Positions 57,205 to 64,000 of a DNA stretch of 64,000 nt are shown piece by piece. Numbering within the stretch: position 1 is the first letter of the stretch; each line of letters starts with the position of its first letter. The translations under genes were made by a program, and so were the position numbers. Under the pieces are notes generated by a model that was not told where the DNA came from, did no database searches, and saw nothing but the letters and a program-made list of their open reading frames with translations. Location of the stretch: the NCBI GenBank assembly GCA_038373865.1, contig JAXGGA010002995.1, forward strand, positions 1 to 64,000. Direction: 5' to 3'. Origin of the DNA: Uloborus plumipes. Taxonomy: Eukaryota; Arthropoda; Arachnida; Araneae; Uloboridae.

Positions 57205-57415
57205 ACTGGGGTAACTTTGGACTTTGTGGGTAACATTGGCCCAACAAATGGAACAAGCCCGTCTATACTAGTCATAGAAGAGTGAGTATCGCATATTCGT
57301 TTTAGTGTCTAGTCAAGGTAACACTGGTTTGACAATCCTTTCTTAATAATACTGACTAATTTTTCGCATGTTGGGCTAATTTTCCCCGAAAAATGTCAAA
57401 GTTACACCAGCTGAC
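57205..57415. mobile_element. Motif array GGGGTAACTTTGG, probable transposon end
   Basis: GGGGTAACTTTGG (57208), GGGTAACATTGGCCC (57228), AAGGTAACACTGG (57316) and the inverted CAAAGTTACACC (57398). A fourth locus of the motif-array kind. Ends unknown. Confidence 0.4.
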
Positions 57416-57999
57416 GATATCAAGCAGGATTTGAACAGAATTTATTCAAATTAAAAAAAAAGGACATCATTCAAAATTTCGAATAAGTAAATTTTTAATT
57501 TTATTTTAACAATTTCATTCTAAAATTAAAAAAAAAAAAGAAAAAATCTTATAGTGTGTTGCAGTTTTGAACCACTTTTCAAGATGTGAGAAAACTGAAA
57601 ATTAAATTTATTTGAAGTTCGAACGAATTCTTTCGACTCTTTAAGACTAGAAAAAAATAATTAAGGCTCTTAGTTACTTCCTTAGGTCTTAAAGGGGACT
57701 ACATGTAAGGGAACCATGAATAATTGTTTTGGGGTTGTAATTTCTATGTGAACATGTTTAGAAAGAGCAGTAATTACCACTACTGCTTCGTTTTTTTTTT
57801 TTTGGAACATTTCTATAAGTTGGTATGGGCATTTTCCTGTAACTTCCCTGTAAATTGAATATAACATAATACCCAGGCTTAAGATTTATCTGTTGGTGTC
57901 AGGTAATCCACAATTTCTGGATCTTCGGGTTACAGATCATTTCGTGGTTTCCCTTTACTATTTTTTTTATTTTGGGCTTCTGACCCTTCTATACTAGAA

Positions 58000-58155
58000 T
58001 GCAACTTAACTTGACATTGAACGTCACTACGGGCGGAGCCAATAAGAGCTCACAAGCAGTCAGCGATCTCCTCTAATTCGCCAAGTAGGCTGTGACGTTT
58101 AATCTAGCTCGTTTTTCACAGGCTAACGTCACGATGTTGTTGTCAAGAAAGGTTA
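58000..58155 (-). mobile_element. Fragment of the Harbinger-like MITE
   Basis: Reverse complement shares with 17539-18125 AAAAACGAGCTAGATTAAAC, CGTCACAGCCTACTTGGCGA and CTGACTGCTTGTGAGCTCTT, then TGGCTCCGCCCGTAGTGACG. The terminal repeats are missing. Confidence 0.85.
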
Positions 58156-58249
58156 CAGTGTAGTATACTTTCTTATGCTTATTTCTGTTTTTAAAAGCAA
58201 TTTTGAGTTCTGATTTCCACTTTTTTTTTTAAATTATAGAGTGCTAGAG

Positions 58250-58527
58250 CCTTAGATGTGGTAGACCAATTGCATGGCCACACCCACAGTCATCACCAGA
58301 CCTGTTTCCTTTGATTTTTTTTCTTATAAAGATTTTTTTAAAGGATTTGTGTATGAAACACCTATTGAAATGCTTGAAGACTTGATAGGAAGAACCGTTG
58401 TGGCAGCAGGAAGTGTCCGATAATCCCCTGATATCTTTGAGAAGGTGCGCCGTTCCATGCAACGTAGATGCTCTGGCTAGAGGAGTGTCTCGATGCATCT
58501 GGCGAAAACTTTGAGCATCTCCTGTAA
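58250..58527 (+). pseudogene. IS630/Tc1-mariner-type transposase C-terminus, frameshifted
   Basis: Three frames together give the C-terminal end of a DDE transposase. The first has GRPIAWPHPQSSPDLFPLIF, where a 'W..SPDL.P.D' signature surrounds the third catalytic acidic residue; the usual Asp is Ile here. The second has KDFFKGFVYETPIEMLEDL. The third has SPDIFEKVRRSMQRRC. A last shifted frame has CLDASGENFEHLL and a stop at 58525-58527. At least two frameshifts and in-frame stops (TAA, TAG) make it dead. Nothing of the N-terminal DNA-binding domain or first catalytic residues is present upstream, where the Harbinger-like fragment lies. Confidence 0.75.
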
Positions 58528-58625
58528 GTTTAACATTTAGCTTGCATTAGTTGCATTAGACTGAGAAATTATCAATTAAGTTTTCTGCAATGGTTTTGTT
58601 TCTTCTCTTTACATTATGTATTACA

Positions 58626-58712
58626 GAAGCCCCGCGTTATATCGCGCCTCGTTATATCGCTCATTCGGACATATCGCTCTTTTCTTTTGTCCCCCCCCCC
58701 CCCCCAAAAAAA
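58626..58712 (+). mobile_element. Pogo-like terminus, uninterrupted copy
   Basis: CAGAAGCCCCGCGTTATATC, GCCTCGTTATATCGCTCATT, then TCTTTTGTCCCCCC with a long C run and an A tract. Colinear with 10497-10546 plus 10744-10790, but without the nested MITE. Confidence 0.7.
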
Positions 58713-59210
58713 AAGAAACTTCTAGTTCGAAACCATTTTTGAGAATATATGTAAGGTGCTCAGAAAAGGTCTCTTTCTCATTTATTTTGTCATTAATTAA
58801 CAAAACGAAGGTTTTTCTATTCTTCTGAATTCGCTGAAAAGAAGCAGCAAATTCCTATCACCCAAACTTGCATACTGCAGAGACAGTTTGGAAACTACTG
58901 AACACTTTCTTTTGTATTGATACAATGAGTGAAACGCATCTGGTAAGTGTCAAGAAAACACACGCCCCTTCTCTGACTGCGTTTTAGTGTAGAAAAGACT
59001 TGTTCTTGATTATTATTTCACCAAAACAATAGGTTAATTTTATGTCTGTATACATATTTTTTAAGACCTGCACATTGTAACAACAACTGCGGTAAGTTAT
59101 ATTTTTTTGTTACTTTTGACTGAAAAAAAAAATCTAATGTTCGAATAAATGAATTTTTATGTATGTGCACGTATAATTTACTTACATGCTGGATAGAAAA
59201 CTATTTTTAA

Positions 59211-59275
59211 TGACCTCGGTTACATCGCGCTTTCGGATATATCGCGGTTTTTTCTTGTCCCCCGAGACGCTCTAC
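59211..59275 (+). mobile_element. Pogo-like terminus, third copy
   Basis: GACCTCGGTTACATCGCGCT, TTCGGATATATCGCGGTTTT and TTCTTGTCCCCC follow the same order as at 58626. Confidence 0.6.
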
Positions 59276-59279
59276 ACAG

Positions 59280-61000
59280 CAAATCCGGATCGCATTTGCG
59301 ACATCCTGTTCCTACGTCATTTTTTTTTTCTTGTTGTTTTATCCATGTCATTTTGCCCATGTTTTTTTGAATCACCCTGTACATGTTTTCTTTGTCATAT
59401 ACTTTTAAAAAAATATTCCTACATTTTATGAATTGCTCGCTTTAAGCCTTATTCAGCTGAAGAGCTTGACGTGATAGACAAAAAACAGGATCATTTGAGG
59501 CCATAAGTTAGTCCAAAAAAAGTCACGGGGCGAACACAACTAAATCCTTGCTCCACAGTGTAATATAGCTTGCCCATTCTTAACATGCACTTTTTCGTTT
59601 CGTATTTACAGCGAGTTGCCAAACAATAAGGAACAAGTCCTATTTGGATTTTGAGATTTCGTCAAGTCATAATTATTTAAAAAATGATCTTCTTAGAAAA
59701 AAAGACTTTCATTCTTTCGGAAATACTAATTAGGATTTGATGAAATGATTATACTTTCGAAAAGTTTTCGTTTGTTAGAAAATGAGATGTTTTTCAGTTT
59801 TAATCAAGTAGCTTCTTGAAATATTACTTAGGTTTTTCTAACTGTATTTTATGTAGAGTCTTTTTAGTGCACAGAATATTTCCTCTTGTCTATTACAGAA
59901 ATCTAAACTTAAATTTGGGTACAGCTAGTTACTTGTCTACGTCATTGGCCATTGTTATTAGAAGACGTTTTCTTTCTTTGCGTCATCAATAAAAATAAAG
60001 AAATGTACAAAAAATACAATCACAAAATAAAAAAAATCGTGTAAGACCTTTAATCTATTTTTTTTTCTGATTTGATAAATTCATTACGTTTCGAAAAATT
60101 TCTCAGAGAATCAAAACACTTAGTCTGAATAAAAGCTACAAATACAACGCAGATTCAAATTGTATTGCTACGAGTAAATTTCGATGAATATTTGATTTTT
60201 AATTACAGAATTCTCGGAAAAAGAACATAAAAAATCAATACTAATTTGCATTAAATTATGATATTTTCCTTAGCATAAAAAGCTAAGAAATCATTCTTTT
60301 GAAATCAGATTTCGAATTTAATCTAATAATCATAATAAAAATTATTTAACGAGAAAAGGAGAGGAATTATGCTCACGCATGCAAAAGTATTGCAATCAAG
60401 TCTTTTATTACTTTTCTCCCATCCAAAACGCGACGGGTTTTTTTTTTTTTTGTAATCTGATTGCAAAATAATGACTTCCTTTGCTCGGGATAAATTAATT
60501 TGATTTGTTCCTACTTTCCACTCAGCTGTTAAAAAGCGAGTCACGTTATACGCTCTTTCTCGATCAAATAAAGGAATATAAAGTCTAGCTTGTGACATCA
60601 TACGCCGTTTATTTTCCTTTGGGATGATTAAATTTCATTAGTCGCGGATCTTTTCGCAAGTTCGGAATTTTCTTATTTTGCCTTTTGCTTTCGTTTTTAG
60701 GCAGATCTGCTTCTTTTTTAGGGGAAAAATAAGATTTGTTTTTGCATATTTATTTCTTATTCCTGTTGATATGCTTTTTTTTTTTCAAAATCGCTATAAA
60801 TAGTTTAAAAAAAAACTGTTTGCTTCGACTGTAAGTTTTAACTATGTCTAATTAAAGTTACATTTTGATTTATTTAGCAATGAATAGTTTTTGTTGTAAT
60901 TAACTTTTAATATTAATATTTATTCATTTTTTCCTTCCACCACTCGTTCATAGTTAAAATTTAATTCAAATTTGCTTTCTTTAAAAATGCCTGCTTCGTG
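59280..61000. other. AT-rich stretch without a recognisable gene
   Basis: Short open frames only, poly-T and poly-A runs; nothing recognised. Confidence 0.55.
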
Positions 61001-61005
61001 CTGCT

Positions 61006-61127
61006 TCGGGGGGGGGGGGGGGGATGAAATTGCAAAATCGTGCCATTTCGAAGTTATCGTAATTTTTGTTAACATTTTGTAAAGGGTTTGAAAAAACCCC
61101 CTAGGCACCCCCTTAAATACGCCCTTG
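61006..61127 (-). mobile_element. hAT-type MITE end
   Basis: Reverse complement begins at 61127 as CAAGGGCGTATTTAAGGGGG and is C/G-tract rich to the poly-G run at 61009-61022. The CAAGGGCG tip matches the hAT MITEs at 15976 and 52612. No other end or duplication was found. Confidence 0.5.
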
Positions 61128-62522
61128 TTTATGTATATAGATTAATTAGTCTCATTTTTGGTGTATCCGCCATAATTGAGGTGGGAAAACCTTCCCCCAC
61201 CCCAAAACATTATATATCGCTGGAAAAGGTTTTTTTTTCTGAAAAAGAAAAGTTTTAGTACGTTTCTCTCCGTTAATTATAACAGGATATATTAATTAAT
61301 CAAATTTAGTCAATTTTCATGGCTTAACTCTGTACGCAAAACTGAAACACTAGATCCATTTTCCATACAAGCTGCTCCTTCTTCAGTGGTTTACATTTAC
61401 TCATAGATTCAAGCCTTGAAAGTTGACTAAATTTGAGTATATCTCCTATTACTTACTTAAACATAATGTCTTTTTGATTTATTTGGCGAATTGTTTTAAA
61501 CTTTAAAAGGACTTTTAGTGTAGTTTAAAAGGTTGTGGAGAAACCGGTAAGACTAGAATTTTTTATGCGACATTTAAAAAGAACTCAATGCATTTACAGC
61601 TTTTAAAATACTATGAGATTTATAGCTGTGATGCCTAATAAGTGAATCTTAGGTGTAATTTCAGAATATATTCTTAAAAATTAAAGTTTTGTTGTGGCCA
61701 ACAACTCTCACAATATTTTCAGAAAATTATAGTAATTGGCCCCCTATAATGAGAACGCTACTAATAACTTGAAATGTTTAGTAACAGAAAAATCAGATGA
61801 AGAGTTTAATGTATTAAATAAGCTCATGTCTCTAAAAGACTTCCAAAATATTTTTGGAGGCGAAATGGACGAGATAAAAGCCCCGAAATATCAGAAGGGA
61901 ATTTCAAATAATACATGACCGTTATACAAAGTTTGCGCTTTTTTTTCCCCAGAATGATTTGTCTAAAAACAACTCTACCAATACTGAAATACTGACTACA
62001 ATTATAACAACAAATGCAAATCTGACTAATGAAGATAATGTGACGGTAGCAACAATGGTGATAACTCCTCTGAAAACTCCTTTAAATTTGTGTACGTCAT
62101 CTACTTCAAACAAAACTACTCATTGTAGCAAATTTATCGATGGTTCCTAACAAAATGTGCCAAACAATAAGAGAAAATTTCTTAATAGGATAGACAAAAA
62201 ACAAAAAACAAAAACATTCCAGCTATTGTAAACAATGAACAAGAAAAGTAGCAAAAAGAGTGAAAAGTAAAGAAAAGAAAAGAAAACGTAATGGACAAGC
62301 AGCCGTACAGAAAGAAAATGCTTTAACGAAGACTAAAACAAATAAAGAGAAGTCAAAAAAAAAAAAAAAGAAAATGGAAAGATGGAGAAAGATATTGAAT
62401 GCTATAATGTTATAATATATTTAATGAATGGAAAATATGTTCAACTAACAGTAACCTTCATATAATGGTATACTATATTGATATAAAGGTATAATATTTT
62501 CATATATATGTGAATAATCCAG
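61128..62522. other. Stretch without a recognisable gene
   Basis: Frames at 61736-61918 and 61959-62150 have fairly protein-like composition, and a Lys-rich A-rich region follows at 62220-62390, but no start, splice pattern or domain supports a gene. It could be a decayed coding region. Confidence 0.35.
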
Positions 62523-62524
62523 TA

Positions 62525-64000
62525 CACTGCGATGCAAAAGTTTAGACAAAATGCAAATATGTGAATAAAAAGAAAACTATTCAACGAAATGCTTTCAAAT
62601 TTCTACTGCAGGTACACAATATGGTCCCAAATACGTGTCTGGAGTTCTTATAACTATAACTGCAATCAAATTTTGGATATTACAAAAGACATTTTTTTAC
62701 ATTGTTGCAAAAGTTTAGACAATAGTCAGATTTTATGCAAATATCCCTTGAAATGTGATTGGTGGAGGAAATGCGGGACTGTATTATTCATTTATAAAGT
62801 GCAGAGACTGCTGAATAAATAATCAAAATCTCAAAAGCTCTTTAGTTCTCGTGTAAAGAAGATGAGAAAGTTTGGAAGCCGAAATTTGAAAATGAACCCA
62901 CTTTATTAATTTTCTGTCTTTTAAATCGGCTCTAGTACGGTAGTACATTGTTTTTTACTTTGTGGAGAGCAAATTCAGACATGCGTATCGATCAAAAAGT
63001 CCAAGAAAAATTATATTTCTTAAGGATGAAGGAATTGAAAAAAACGGCTCAGACTGACGGTTCGCCCCTTAATCCTACAAAACTTCAACTTGGGTTAAAA
63101 CATCACGTGACAGCATAAGTAGATGAACAACTGAATCGGAATGCATAAAAAAAACAAAGAATTGTGCTTGAGCCTTTTCAGACAGAGTGTCCCAAATAAG
63201 CCAGATTTTATTGGTAAAAGCAGCACAGCATATGATCATTGGATATTTCTCAAGTCCCGCGAAAAGAATTATAATCCATCTAAGCCATCCCAATTTTAAT
63301 AATTTTTATCAAAGAAAGTACCATTCATTTTTTAATCACGATGATACATATGCTGCTTTTCACATTAAAATCTGGCTTATTTGAGACACTCTGTCCGAAA
63401 AGGCTCAGGCACAATTCTTTGTTTTTTTTATGCATTCCGATTCAGTTGTTCATTTACTTATGCTGTTACGTGCTGTTTTCGACCCAAGTTGAAGTTTTGT
63501 AGGATTAAGGGGCGAATCGTCAGTCTGAGCTGATTTTTCAATTTCTTCATCCTTAAGAAATATAATTTTTCTTGGACTTTTTGATCGATACGCATGTCGG
63601 AATTTGCTCTCCACAAAGTAAAAAACAATGTACTTCCGTACTAGAGCCGATTTAAAAGACAGAAAATTAATAAAGTGGGTTCATTTTCAAATTTCGGCTT
63701 CCAAACTTTCTCATCTTCTTTACACGAGAACTAAAGAGCTTTTGAGATTTTGATTATTTATTCAGCAGTCTCTGCACTTTATAAATGAATACAGTCCCGC
63801 ATTTCCTCCACCAATCACATTTCAAGGGATATTTGCATAAAATCTGACTATTGTCTAAACTTTTGCAACAATGTAAAAAAATGTCTTTTGTAATATCCAA
63901 AATTTGATTCCAGTTATAGCTATAAGAACTCCAGACACGCATTTGGGACCATATTGTGTACCTGCAGTAGAAATTTGAAAGCATTTCGTTGAATAGTTTT
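62525..64000. mobile_element. Large inverted-repeat Tc1-like element with IR/DR ends, cut by the window edge
   Basis: After TA (62523-62524) the left end reads CACTGCGATGCAAAAGTTTA. Arms of about 715 bp (62525-63239 and 63335 to beyond 64000) are near-identical reverse complements around a loop of about 95 bp. Each arm holds a second copy of the terminal motif, TTGCAAAAGTTTAGACAA, at 62705-62722 and inverted at 63849-63867. An outer and an inner copy of one binding site per arm is the IR/DR layout of some Tc1-like transposons. The matching 77- and 76-codon frames in the two arms are mirror images of one non-coding sequence. The right tip should lie about 35 bp past the window. Confidence 0.9.

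Noticed and set aside
61736..62150. Two adjacent frames as exons of one gene
   Set aside because: Composition is suggestive, but there are no splice signals at consistent phases and no domain.
62589..62822. Two similar 76-77-codon frames (also 63754-63984 minus) as a conserved small gene
   Set aside because: They are the same sequence read in the two arms of an inverted repeat, not independent conservation.

Overview
The window reads as non-coding, repeat-dominated nuclear DNA of an animal, most likely an arthropod and possibly a spider or other arachnid. The reasons are high AT content, no open reading frame longer than 345 codons, one eukaryotic tRNA gene with internal Pol III boxes, and a dense mix of Helitrons, hAT, piggyBac-like, Tc1/mariner/pogo and Harbinger-like miniature elements, tRNA-derived SINEs and broken LINEs. 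I found no intact host protein gene. The arachnid guess is inference from the flavour of the repeats and is weak.

Layout. 0-5 kb: a 1.7-kb terminal-inverted-repeat element (1061-2779) full of one short motif, a BEL/Pao-like gag relic, and an inverted pair of 265-295-bp MITEs. 5-12 kb: mostly plain AT-rich DNA, pogo-like elements (one nested in another) and a SINE with a clear target-site duplication. 12-18.3 kb: a LINE ORF1 relic, a tandem duplication, a Helitron relic, several palindromic elements, a hAT MITE with intact 8-bp duplications, a second SINE, a tandem Harbinger-like MITE pair and odd micro-elements. 19.9-21.1 kb: a diverged satellite-like array with a conserved palindrome. 22.4-24.8 kb: LINE RT and LINE ORF1 pseudogenes in unexpected order. 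25-34 kb: hAT MITEs and the only functional-looking gene, tRNA-Gly(GCC). 34-44 kb: tandem Helitrons, two oppositely oriented piggyBac-like MITEs, a SINE, palindromes and a TA-flanked MITE. 45.5-47.3 kb: a broken copy of a large uncharacterised protein family. 52-55 kb: a composite Helitron carrying a hAT insertion, and more hAT MITEs. 55.8-59.3 kb: two transposase C-terminal relics and pogo ends. 62.5-64 kb: a large, nearly perfect inverted repeat with Tc1-like IR/DR ends that runs off the right edge.

Nothing here works together as a pathway. The informative content is transposon archaeology: several insertions can be shown as clean events because both target duplications, or an empty paralogous site elsewhere in the window, survive.
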